Part shown: positions 12,101-16,011 of the stretch, piece by piece
Numbering within the stretch: position 1 is the stretch's first letter
Layout: the number at the start of each line of letters is the position of its first letter
NCBI RefSeq assembly: GCF_937936315.1
Contig: NZ_CALGWU010000065.1
Coordinates: forward strand, 1-16,012
DNA: 16,012 nucleotides
Direction: 5' to 3'
DNA from: an uncultured Capnocytophaga sp.
GTDB taxonomy: Bacteria; Bacteroidota; Bacteroidia; Flavobacteriales; Flavobacteriaceae
Program-made: the position numbers and the translations under genes
The notes under the pieces: model-generated
What the model was told of the DNA's origin: nothing
What the model saw: the letters and a program-made list of their open reading frames with translations, nothing else
The model's database searches: none

Positions 12101-15100
12101 AGTAGCCCAAGGTGGTACACAACCTTATAAGTACAACTATCAAGTATTTGATGGTATAAGCACCACCACATCAGGCTGGATAAACAGCAGTGTATACAGT
12201 CTTACCAGTGCAGGTAGTGCTACCCAAACAGTGATAGTGAATGTAGAGGATGCCAATGGTTGTAGAGCAGTCTATACCCCAATGGTAGTACCACCACTAC
12301 AACGCATCAGCGCGGTGAATGCTACCCGTATATCAACCTTGAGTTGTAATCAATCCGAAACGGTGAACTTCACTATAGTAGGAGGTAAGAACTTAGGTTA
12401 TATAGTAGAGGTAACAGCCAATGGCAGTGTGGCAACCCCAACGCCATCAACCCAAACCCTTACAGCAGGAACAAATGTAGCAACGGTACACTTTAATGCT
12501 CCAGGTTACTATACGATAAAAGTAACCGATAGAGATACGGGTTGCTATGCAACAGTATCTCATACGGTAAATGAGTTTAGATCGATGGAAGTAACCGCTG
12601 CACAAAGCAAGCCAGTGAGTTGTGTAGGCGATAGCAATGGAGAAATCACAGTAACTTTCAGTGGTTACCAAGGCGCGATATCTTACCAAGCCTATGCAGT
12701 GAGTCCAGTACTTAGCCCAGTGGGTACATTACAAACTCAAATAGGCAGTCCCGATGCAGTACGTCGAGCAGTGATCAGTGGTTTGCCAAAAGGTAGCTAT
12801 GTGGTAAGAATGACCCAAACCGATGCTCCTAATTGTACGGTAACCAGCACAGAGGTAATGATCTCCGAGCCAACCACAGCCCTTACAGCTTCAGTAACAG
12901 TAACTGATCGCATCAAGTGTGGAATAGGTCAAACAGGAGCCTTTAAAGTAGAGGCCACAGGAGGCTGGAGCAACTACGAGTATCGTTTGTCTCACAATGG
13001 TACAGCCCATCCAGTATATGGAACCTATACAAGCACCTCACTTTTCGAAGGCCTATCCACAGGAACCTATACAGTAGAGGTAAAAGATGAAAATGGTTGT
13101 GCAACAGTTGTAACTCAAGTGATGAGTGCCCCAGCACCTATAGATGCAACCGTAACAGCAACCCATGTAAATTGCTTTAGCGATCGTACAGGAGTTGTAA
13201 GAGTACAAAGCATTACAGGAGGCAGTGGTAATTATGTATATGAATTAAAAGAGAAAGGCGCAGCTATCGTAAAAGGCGCACAAACCGATACCACATTCAC
13301 AGGATTAGATGCACGTGAATATGTGTTAATAATCACCGATGGTTGGGGATGTGAAGCCCAAATAGAAGTAGAGGTTACCGAACCTGCCGAACTTAATATA
13401 GTAGCCAGCATAGCCAGCCCGCTTACTTGTAATACCCCAGCTACTATATCGCTTGTAGCAACGGGAGGCACAGGAGCTTATACTTACTATCAAGTAAAAG
13501 GCGGAGCAACCACAATAGTGGGAAGTAGCGTTACGGTCAATGCTGCAGATGTAGGTGACTACGAGTTCTATGTAAAAGATGCTAATGGCTGTAGCTCTAA
13601 AGTATCTAATAAGATCACCATAGCCACTTTAGAAACCTTAGCCTTGCACATAAACACCGATGATGCCTTTGTGAAGTGTAACGGAGAAAGTTCAGCACGT
13701 ATTACCTTCTCGGCAACCGGCGCTTTGGGTAACTACCAGTACAAGTTATATAAAGGCGGAGTTGCACAAACAGTATCAGCTACTCAAGTAAACGCCACCG
13801 ACTGGGCATTCTCAGGCTTAGCAAGCGACACTTACCAAATAGAGGTAACCAGCGTAGATTGCGTGCAAACAGCTACAGTTAATATAGGTGAATCACCAGC
13901 CTTTATAGTAGCAACAGCTACAACCGATATCAGTTGTAACACAATGCGCGATGGAACTATCTCTATAACAGTAACAGGAGGAGCAGGCGATATACAATAC
14001 GCTATCAGCCCACGATTAGATCGATTTGTATCCGAAGGTTATTTCACACGACTATCCCGAGGAGAGTACATAGTTAGAGCACAAGATAAGAATGGTTGTT
14101 TTGTAGACGAAATCTTCAAGATCAACGAACCTGATGTATTGAATGTAGTAATCGACAAGCAAACCGATGAGATATGCTATGGAGCAGGTGATGGAACCGT
14201 TTCAATTACCATTACAGGAGGTACCCAATCTTACAGTACCTCAATAGACGATGGAGCTTGGACAGTAGGTAAGACCTTGTATATAGGTTTATCGGTAGGT
14301 ACACACACCATCACGGTGAAAGATGCACGTTCTTGTACAACACAAGTATCAGTAGAGATCAAATCAGGAGTAGATTTGCAACCTACCGCTACGGTAACTT
14401 ATGGCTGTGGCAATAATGTAGTTGTCAATACTATCGACGCTACGGTAAATGCAAGTTATACAGGCGCAGTAAGCTTTAGTTTAGATGGTGCCGCACCAGT
14501 GAATTCAGGAAGGTTTACAGGAGTAACACCAGGAGTTCATAGTATTACCTTTGCTCACCTGAATGGTTGTACCACAACCCTTACAGTCAATGTAACCGCT
14601 TACAATAGTCTTACAGCCACCACGGCAACAAAAACCGATATGAGCTGTTATGGAGTAAATGATGGAACGATTACCTTTGCGGTAAGTGGAGCGACCAATA
14701 GCTATACATATACCATTACCCCAGAGGCAGGCACGTTCGATGCTGCAAATAGCCAATATACAGGCTTATCGGCAGGTACTTACGTAGTCAAAGTAAGATC
14801 TAATGGAGAGATCAATTGTGAGTTAGAACACAGTTTCACCATTATAGAGCCCGATTTGTTACAAGCTAGAGCCTCTACAGTATCCGAAACCTGCTATGGA
14901 TTAAGCGATGGTCAGTTGATCTTCAGTATTCAAGGTGGTAGGGCCCCTTATAGTTATACGCTCAAATCAGCCTCAGGAGCAACGGTCAATATAGGAACCA
15001 TAGCTACCGCAGGAGCAGTAAGCACCATAACAAACGTAGTAGGTGATTACATTTTAGAATATACCGATGGTCAGTGTCCACAATCCTTGCAGATAACAGT

Positions 15101-15947
15101 GCCATCAGCACCTAATCTAGATATTGTAGATGTTAAAGAACAGTTTAATTGTTCGGTAGTATCAACAACCTACACAACCAGCTATTTGCGTGTAGAGTTC
15201 TCACAAGCTGATGATAAACTCACCTCTAGCAATACCCTCTACTCAGTAGATGGAGGAGTTCAAAAACATCCATTCAATAGATTTGATGGTAAGTACGGTT
15301 ATACCGATAATATATCAGCAGGACAATACACACTTACGGTATATTACTACTCAAATGTACCAGGAGCGCCACTCTGTGAACAAACTTGGGGTAGCACAGT
15401 GAGTCTAACACGTTATCGCGGTCTAGAACTCAAGGACATCAGTGATCCAAGAGCTATCAATAAGATAAAAGTTCAAGCAGTAGGCGGCAACTCATCAAGT
15501 TATAATTATACGTTCAATGGATATCAAGATGGCAGCAATGAGTATATGTTGCGATCTACCGACCCAACAACTCGAGTAGTAGGTAGAAAAGCTTACAAAA
15601 CGGTAGTAGTAGAGGTAGTAGATGCTAATGGATGTAGTTCAACGCTCACCATAGAGAAAGAGTATATGAAGTCAGTACCACCAGATTTCTTTACCCCTAA
15701 TGGTGACGGACAAAACGATGGCTGGGATCCAGATAGATATCGTAGTTATCCTAAATTAACAGTAGATATCTACGATCGTTACGGACGCTATATCACTAGT
15801 TTGCGTTCAGGCGAAACTTGGGATGGTCGTTATAACGGCAAAGAATTACCAACAGGTGATTATTGGTACATCCTTAAAACCCACGAAGAAGGTGAAGACG
15901 ACCAAGAATATATGGGTCACTTCAACCTCTATCGAGCAGCCGATTAA
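108..15947 (+). CDS. Giant SprB-like repeat adhesin, T9SS type B substrate (5,279 aa)
   Basis: This encodes a secreted multidomain surface protein of about 0.55 MDa (estimated from length). Order of parts: signal peptide (1-20), N-terminal head (about 22-363), DUF11-like domain (364-491), two Ig-like Cys-containing domains (about 520-735), about 46 SprB-like beta-sandwich modules of mostly 77-112 residues (737-5189), and a type B T9SS sorting domain (5190-5279). Two jelly-roll-like domains are inserted in modules 6 and 13. The start at 108 is chosen because a classical signal peptide follows at once. No strong Shine-Dalgarno is present, as is usual in Bacteroidota; the leader is A/T-rich. In size and plan it resembles SprB, the mobile gliding adhesin of Flavobacterium johnsoniae, but such proteins diverge quickly and I cannot claim orthology, so no symbol is given. 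Likely role (inference): adhesion to surfaces, cells or glycans, possibly moved by the gliding machinery. The gene has its own promoter and terminator and no visible operon partner. Confidence is high for the gene and its secretion class, moderate for an adhesin role, low for gliding. Confidence 0.93.
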   Translation: MKKFILLQCFFLGTIVKLVAQDVSFNPPFFQQTVKGDMIVVGNSILNIGSYPANTPYVGSYGHNARIDLNYIDVDGDNSTFNSSSANVVEPSSTCAKKVVKAYLYWGAAYTEERVINQSNPSLEKAKFKNVKFKVGSGAYHDLTGTVIYDGGHEVSSTLGGIHAQKAYVYRAEVTNLLSSIGGIYTVGNIQAPHGKENSGVGYAAGWTLVIVYEDLARESRNISLFNGFSVVRNGRNPNINISGFKTVPSGPVKAKIGFAALEGELGIAGDQLYINGKKLTSVPDRDGDNFFNSKVTNEGGENLNRTPASTNLLGFDIGIFNLPNNSKDILGNNATTATISPKTVQDSYYPFFFAFNVEVISPHVVIEKRVFNAANQDVTNATTVPFGSSLRYKIRFRNTGNDHAKDLVITDVFPSSLQNKVTGINVPSGVNVTAYNPATREIKFQVPNNLVQKGSAWQEISFGVQVANSCDDWRDPCANVIENSASATYNGVENPTAEGFTAKSFPQTTSCDSGTAAPTLFTVATDFSQCAYKETITLCQANALLTAAEGFDSYKWEKVEGTNKGQKGTSRTLTVSEAGTYKVTKVKTGCSTMYEIYEVKPNPAESDHPIHKMIENRQINGELYICPDTGQYYPQLYLCGANASINLRVNVSNAINFVWQKKGNCNTAESNRFKECPPSLEVYNCNWTDVHTTNGTTTQHSFNQEGDYRLVVTYSNGSGNCVVYYYFKITKNNLSPKAEVTDIVCTTKGRITIKDVPATGYQYALLQGTTTITNYQNNPYFDINSQGTYRVLVKQTVTKTTTVPCVFEIDGLYVKKRDPQLKVTVTPMACANNKGSMRIELTDAPYTPYSIVIRTNNQSGGTVTKVTSASLVEFTNYFNAGRYHVSLENTYGCNVAQTVEVKKITELKAVATVLSPIMCGTGVIRVTASGGTKGNTYQFTRDGATYYNNFTGDYYDFTVTSPGTYNFTVVDQNNCTAQSSVSIQTLPAPTFTITDALTNCGANAKITFSEPQSTVSYTYEYSIDDITFQSGREFINLMPGGIYTPTLRYKYGTTASCTIISTRTMRTAIAGSLIASAGIERLVGCGTGTNEDKALVRFSNVQGGQEPYLYNFGDGVWTTTRERWLTPGTYNLSVKDAIDCARTNLNVVVPNKITEPIFTPLISYDCLGKGTVTVANNKGTYTYTYELDGVPKNNNVFSNLTPGIHTITIKYADTNPPTKNVLFLEDFGEGNDHVKTPYINGVYFFEPQDGGTVLYNGNGGTKTQPAGSFWQNINDGEYAVTNRMNPSIFLNPVDHTKKTNGRILFVNIGNSAGIAGILYQRKMVDIIPNKPIRFSVAFYNLNGGNGVTTNSTDPIIRLELYKSEADILLGSSKALAFNHIGNIPGHKDANDWKEYNVELNPGNNTTLYAVVRSYSDVIGGNDLAIDDIYLYQEPESCGFTHTLTINIDNNKAFGVDPATEKVIQSKCFGQLGEYQVTLKNASSTYYVSKDGGAFVATTGNPFRWTNLNGGAHTVKIRAEQNNANCEVTRNFTITVPSDLTVTAGNVILGCNGTTNITAIATGGTGTKQFSLRKGATVLFGYQNSPVFSVTQIGSYTVYVRDANNCEKNTTVNVLSAPTLTLTATTNATNNNYCLQSGVQGKVEVEVHTSDNTITAPYVFQHNGVTKSTQNTPTYIFNNLNVGIHTFTVTDKYGCRATYRAEIKAPLSIDGGIGATIVKDITCDTPPTHQGKISLKVKDGYAPYRYIVKRAGTVVQTIQNVVGNTAIYETATPGVYTIEVSDSKGCVITGAGTLVAAVAPTVTITTTSIGCYGANNGTISLTIVGGKAPYKVFLDTVDKGSQLVFTNLAAKNYIVEVVDANNCKTTQNVTISQPANPLQAFAGVSQLIGCGTGTNKDKAEVSITNPSGGTAPYQYKFSGNYSNINRGWLPAGVHTVYVKDANSCELALTVTVTAKIPEPTATTYTVTSYDCTGKGTVVFTGVPNNYNYTFEIDGKTATGTTATITGLAPGSYTVTIRYKDANPPASSILIQDDFGIGEDTCSTNVSPQIQCGPGLPPTSGRYVIGSNSSVFIQSHQMYWSNANDHTNPTNNKSRMLLIDIGNVGNGDVLYHKTVNINANRKIKYKMFVMNLEKVGMGGALPDIKIRLVDPITNAQIGQEQDYGTIVRSSHSNDWHEFSGELNPGSINQVRIEIRTKSWAGVGCDMAVDDIFVYQEPESCEQEITKQVIVPMGNEFKASVVSQTNASCRGGEGKATFKIENLGGSGYQILGVNGGVRSGVGYSTAITTPTFEVDNLRVGINTITFNNRTCSIVRTVTITEPDQLTLTATVSEPAKCSNNNKARVTLTAGGGTPPYKYYYQSGVHTQVQTSNIFTDVLPGTPTFIVEDKNGCVVALQGAFVVATPTAITLTTSVTTCYSNNSDGEIGVKINSGNGNYKVRLNQNAAISLAAGATTHTFTGLTQGTYSLTVTDGYGCSTSTQVRIYPSLNSTVRVTHQSSCNTSAKIEVIASGGAGIGQIEYAYKLGNAVPISTDYNTVDTSKVIPQFATAVQTWTVYVRSAGCVKTHQVVIKKADDVTFTAATVTPTCQGSATGNIILKDIKGDGNFKVSYGNAGTPVIATYAGITTNTYTISNIVAGVYSVTVTDKYGCNATQSVTLADMPALTATITLSATVGDCLSIGSAATLTLTMGNDAWTSYRAGGNQIYYDINNSNTWHLMPNNPHYILPLSGVTEPGKTVQIRFATRPSATAPNVCSTAATAYVVPLPLGGISVTTDIDRFAYNCTAAGTQYFTATVTIDPSVGRAPFQFNVNGGAYEPVSATYSRTYVFTGLVVGRTYTFGVKDANGCESQYTGDIYANVATPAMTATLIANPACNGQMGQATIRIHRSADYTGTTTGTTFNWAIYEKQAGLLPGIPTPHAGTAVMPRAGQDATTISPTGTYALAPNKTYYVIVKEGTNCEWGSRDLHIRELATLSATVAQSATITCDSDGVLEVQNPTGGGGTYTYKVTPITPGVTFGAPIVTGTSRVQIIKDNIVAPSMPKYPNGAYSFQVKLEMEDQYGCSANLGNYTFMVTPSPDIAKTTILGCADGQYTLTIEPQVKIGAVGAVATGAELNGYEYSIDGGLDYQNSNVFANLVAGAYDVQIRDKSTGCIATKTVTITNALEADISLSTPLSCAGAAAVITVKVDNGSGDYEYSYTSPGGVTIGPTTIAQTAGEYKTTFNVTTVGVYTITVKDNNASGNCGSYTKTITVRAAEQPEITTSVRTVTCSGSNDGVIYLAEVNTTSVGAFSYAVQGPTGAVPATSIVNREVRGLAAGVYTITVTSANGCTNVYTATVKEPTALTISKTLIENTKQEFSCGFSGGVEQAQIRVPNGAIQGGIGPYAIEYLYGTVSGTGDSFTVGNIAGGTITITAVDANGCSTQTSVVIKPFESFDVDKIDFAVTTTGTCNASETITISAKQSSGAPFTGQLLYYQGATAPAGVITPTTGGWQTSNSFTIAPNNTYTFWVANKVTGCIASKLYISANPNNFSIVNPQVKNVGCKGANDGTATFTLSNTVNGHAYNVTVSPSAGTITPAAPFTAMGTTATFNIAGLAPNTYTVTVKDNNTACEQTYSFKIEEPTAAITASVTVHQATCASAPTYNSGEIAIENVTGGWGTYQYYIGQAAVGLEVWTNTSVRTGLTPGTYRVLVKDNNGCATTLSNTVTIATPTTISGTLTVTNANCTNGTGAIGVRSVTGGEGANYLYQLIKDGVAQGGAQTSTEFQNLSAGTYQVAISDSWGCTTTLTQSVTLYEPVEGVGVRFIKQVTCTPSPVTGATVSVTYTGGNSPSLRYTLKNTATGVSSVSTTNGFTNIPAGNYEVSVYDVATGCPTQTYTFDVTDAATVSFTHTTTAVSCNGSSDGKLKITIPGSQTQTDYQINIVGIGFTRSETVNTTPKDIEFEGMPVGSYTVTLTSSRNCTATQTIIIGAPAVLIVSNTTTVTTHYKCDTDNNAQQAIISAVAQGGTQPYKYNYQVFDGISTTTSGWINSSVYSLTSAGSATQTVIVNVEDANGCRAVYTPMVVPPLQRISAVNATRISTLSCNQSETVNFTIVGGKNLGYIVEVTANGSVATPTPSTQTLTAGTNVATVHFNAPGYYTIKVTDRDTGCYATVSHTVNEFRSMEVTAAQSKPVSCVGDSNGEITVTFSGYQGAISYQAYAVSPVLSPVGTLQTQIGSPDAVRRAVISGLPKGSYVVRMTQTDAPNCTVTSTEVMISEPTTALTASVTVTDRIKCGIGQTGAFKVEATGGWSNYEYRLSHNGTAHPVYGTYTSTSLFEGLSTGTYTVEVKDENGCATVVTQVMSAPAPIDATVTATHVNCFSDRTGVVRVQSITGGSGNYVYELKEKGAAIVKGAQTDTTFTGLDAREYVLIITDGWGCEAQIEVEVTEPAELNIVASIASPLTCNTPATISLVATGGTGAYTYYQVKGGATTIVGSSVTVNAADVGDYEFYVKDANGCSSKVSNKITIATLETLALHINTDDAFVKCNGESSARITFSATGALGNYQYKLYKGGVAQTVSATQVNATDWAFSGLASDTYQIEVTSVDCVQTATVNIGESPAFIVATATTDISCNTMRDGTISITVTGGAGDIQYAISPRLDRFVSEGYFTRLSRGEYIVRAQDKNGCFVDEIFKINEPDVLNVVIDKQTDEICYGAGDGTVSITITGGTQSYSTSIDDGAWTVGKTLYIGLSVGTHTITVKDARSCTTQVSVEIKSGVDLQPTATVTYGCGNNVVVNTIDATVNASYTGAVSFSLDGAAPVNSGRFTGVTPGVHSITFAHLNGCTTTLTVNVTAYNSLTATTATKTDMSCYGVNDGTITFAVSGATNSYTYTITPEAGTFDAANSQYTGLSAGTYVVKVRSNGEINCELEHSFTIIEPDLLQARASTVSETCYGLSDGQLIFSIQGGRAPYSYTLKSASGATVNIGTIATAGAVSTITNVVGDYILEYTDGQCPQSLQITVPSAPNLDIVDVKEQFNCSVVSTTYTTSYLRVEFSQADDKLTSSNTLYSVDGGVQKHPFNRFDGKYGYTDNISAGQYTLTVYYYSNVPGAPLCEQTWGSTVSLTRYRGLELKDISDPRAINKIKVQAVGGNSSSYNYTFNGYQDGSNEYMLRSTDPTTRVVGRKAYKTVVVEVVDANGCSSTLTIEKEYMKSVPPDFFTPNGDGQNDGWDPDRYRSYPKLTVDIYDRYGRYITSLRSGETWDGRYNGKELPTGDYWYILKTHEEGEDDQEYMGHFNLYRAAD
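168..1196 (+). other. N-terminal head domain (residues 21-363), DUF3344-like
   Basis: This is a non-repetitive region of about 340 residues ahead of the array. Visible features are AYLYWGA (from residue 102), where a strand leads into a Trp-Gly turn, and AAGWTLVIVYED with W207 at its centre. The latter is followed by a strand-rich stretch with SLFNGF and later GDQLYINGKKL. The AYLYWG ... GWTLVIVYE pair recalls DUF3344-type domains at the N-termini of large bacterial surface proteins with DUF11 domains; this is from memory and unproved. It lies farthest from the cell-anchored C-terminus, so it is the natural candidate for the adhesive tip. Local DNA is very AT-rich (18 G+C of 60 bases at 781-840). 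No catalytic motif was recognised. Confidence 0.55.
1197..1580 (+). other. DUF11-like beta-sandwich domain (residues 364-491)
   Basis: The segment starts HVVIEKRVFNAANQDVT and contains RYKIRFRNTGND, followed by DLVITDVFPSSL. It ends with the strand ENSASATYNG. This is the standard layout of the DUF11 / conserved repeat domain: a K-x-V strand, Y-x-I-x-x-x-N-x-G, an I-x-D-x-x-P turn and a closing N-x-A-x-V/A strand. The family is common in bacterial and archaeal surface proteins as a structural spacer or collar. There is a single copy here, joining the head to the stalk. A C-x5-C pair (SCDDWRDPC) in the late loop could form a small disulfide. Confidence 0.75.
1581..2315 (+). other. Two Ig-like, Cys-containing domains (residues 492-736)
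   Basis: The first unit (about 520-605) has C531 and C540, the core tryptophan W557 in YKWEK, and a closing SEAGTYKVTKV strand with a further cysteine (TGC). This is the usual plan of Ig/PKD-like domains in T9SS substrates. The second unit (about 630-735) repeats the plan: YLCGANASINL, then FVWQKKG, then QEGDYRLVVTY. It carries extra cysteines in its middle loop (GNCN, KECPP, YNCNW), so more than one disulfide is likely. These domains look like the transition from the head to the regular array. No enzyme motif was seen. Confidence 0.55.
2316..3326 (+). repeat. Modules 1-4 of the SprB-like array
   Basis: Four divergent modules open the array, with first cysteines at residues 746, 831, 920 and 1001 (spacing 81-89). 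Each starts with an alternating beta strand, then a Cys, then a strand. Each ends with G-x-Y-x-V followed by a second Cys two to six residues before the last strand (for example NTYGC in module 2, DQNNC in module 3). They lack the C-x-G-x-x-D-G core typical of SprB repeats, so they are degenerate relatives. They do not fit clearly into the seven-class scheme seen from module 5 on. Confidence 0.75.
3327..5738 (+). repeat. Super-repeat round 1: modules 5-11
   Basis: First cysteines are at residues 1086, 1167, 1468, 1551, 1634, 1723 and 1811. Class A (module 5) has the signature GCGTGTNxDKA. Class B (module 6) has SYDCxGKG and carries the first jelly-roll insert. Class C (module 7) has CFGQLG. 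Class D (module 8) has ATGGTG followed by an aromatic. Class E (module 9) ends in DKYGC. Class F (module 10) has CDTPP. Class G (module 11) has CYGANNG, close to the SprB consensus. Modules 10-11 also share with 15-16 the linker type GA-x-x-V-A followed by a T-rich strand and CY. Confidence 0.7.
3771..4412 (+). other. Jelly-roll-like inserted domain 1 (about residues 1222-1435)
   Basis: About 215 residues sit between the G-I-H-T-I-T-I strand and the closing cysteine (C1438) of module 6. Landmarks: LEDFGEG at the start, DHTKKTN, then NIGNS...LYQ, NDWKEYNVELNPG, and the end DLAIDDIYLYQEPES. An A/V-I-D-D-I strand near the end is typical of MAM, cleaved-adhesin and carbohydrate-binding jelly-rolls, so glycan or protein binding is plausible (inference). 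The insert has no cysteine of its own, which supports C1438 belonging to the host module. It is homologous to the domain at 6186-6755. Confidence 0.65.
5739..8090 (+). repeat. Super-repeat round 2: modules 12-18
   Basis: First cysteines are at residues 1890, 1971, 2247, 2335, 2415, 2498 and 2586. Module 12 repeats the GCGTGTNxDKA signature of module 5, and module 13 repeats SYDCxGKG of module 6 and carries the second jelly-roll. Module 14 (CRGGEG) matches class C, 15 (AGGGTPPYKY) class D, 16 (CYSNN...DGYGC) class E, 17 (CNTSAKI) class F and 18 (CQGSATG) class G. Class order is therefore the same as in round 1. Confidence 0.7.
6186..6755 (+). other. Jelly-roll-like inserted domain 2 (about residues 2027-2216)
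   Basis: This is the paralogue of the domain at 3771-4412, inserted at the same place in module 13. Shared landmarks: DDFGIG for EDFGEG, DHTNPTN for DHTKKTN, DIGNVG...LYH for NIGNSA...LYQ, NDWHEFSGELNPG for NDWKEYNVELNPG, and DMAVDDIFVYQEPES for DLAIDDIYLYQEPES. Unlike copy 1 it has three internal cysteines (EDTC, QIQC, GVGC), so it is probably braced differently. It is about 25 residues shorter. Divergence between copies is large, which argues for an old duplication and possibly different ligands. Confidence 0.65.
8091..10127 (+). repeat. Super-repeat round 3: modules 19-25
   Basis: First cysteines are at residues 2675, 2781, 2872, 2984, 3085, 3174 and 3267. Modules 19-22 are longer and more irregular than those of other rounds, with long loops. 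In module 21, about 85 residues separate CNGQMG from the second Cys of the GTNC stretch. Class cues remain: 21 has C-x-G-x-x-G (class C), 22 has TGGGGTYTY (class D), 25 has CSGSNDG and ends with VTSANGC (class G). Module 19 is the poorest fit to its class (A). There is no jelly-roll in its class B module (20). Confidence 0.6.
10128..12017 (+). repeat. Super-repeat round 4: modules 26-32
   Basis: First cysteines are at residues 3357, 3447, 3540, 3634, 3722, 3807 and 3894. Cues: 26 has EQAQI...GGIGPY (class A), 27 has CNASET (B), 28 has CKGANDG (C), 29 has TGGWGTYQY (D), 30 has GAQTSTEF and DSWGC (E), 31 has CTPSP (F), 32 has CNGSSDG and TLTSSRNC (G). This round is the closest partner of round 5. 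Confidence 0.75.
12018..13901 (+). repeat. Super-repeat round 5: modules 33-39
   Basis: First cysteines are at residues 3985, 4080, 4172, 4271, 4356, 4441 and 4524. These sit 628, 633, 632, 637, 634, 634 and 630 residues after their counterparts in round 4. Cues: 33 has AQQAI...GGTQPY (A), 34 has CNQSET (B), 35 has CVGDSNG (C), 36 has TGGWSNYEY (D), 37 has GAQTDTTF and DGWGC (E), 38 has CNTPATI (F), 39 has CNGESS and EVTSVDC (G). Local DNA is much richer in G+C than the head (30 of 60 bases at 12841-12900). Confidence 0.75.
13902..15674 (+). repeat. Modules 40-46, cell-proximal end of the array
   Basis: First cysteines are at residues 4610, 4690, 4767, 4847, 4929 and 5015. Modules 40, 41, 43 and 44 are close to the SprB-repeat consensus: CNTMRDGTI, CYGAGDGTV, CYGVNDGTI and CYGLSDGQL, several followed by V-x-G-G and an aromatic. 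Module 45 is elongated. Module 46 (from about residue 5106) begins DISDPRAINKIKV where a Cys strand is expected and keeps only the closing cysteine C5176 in DANGC. It is probably a capping unit joining the array to the sorting domain. Confidence 0.75.
15675..15947 (+). other. T9SS type B / gliding-associated C-terminal sorting domain (residues 5190-5279)
   Basis: The last 90 residues carry the diagnostic string FFTPNGDGQNDGW, then VDIYDRYGRYI, TWDGRYNGKELPTGDYWYIL, and a closing YMGHFNLYR strand. This is the gliding motility-associated C-terminal domain (type B CTD), the secretion signal read by the type IX translocon. Known biology: type B substrates such as SprB need an SprF/PorP-family partner for export and surface attachment. 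The domain ends five residues before the stop codon or less, as expected for an intact signal, so the protein is complete at this end. Confidence 0.93.
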
Positions 15948-15973
15948 AAAATATTTACTCAAATAATTAATGC

Positions 15974-16011
15974 AAAACTCCCTGATAGAATCTAATTCAT
16001 CAGGGAGTTTT
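15974..16011 (+). terminator. Strong intrinsic terminator hairpin, probably bidirectional
   Basis: AAAACTCCCTGAT (15974-15986) pairs perfectly over 13 bases with ATCAGGGAGTTTT (15999-16011). Three more pairs (GAA/TTC) are possible after a one-base bulge, leaving a five-base loop. A T-run follows and continues to the window edge. The stem starts 26 bases after the stop codon. Because the 5' arm opens with four A residues, the same hairpin has a T-run on the opposite strand and could also stop a convergent transcript from the right. Confidence 0.88.

Noticed and set aside
2316..15674. CRISPR array or DNA-level tandem satellite
   Set aside because: The periodicity is at the protein level, with an uninterrupted reading frame and diverged DNA; there are no identical short repeats with spacers.
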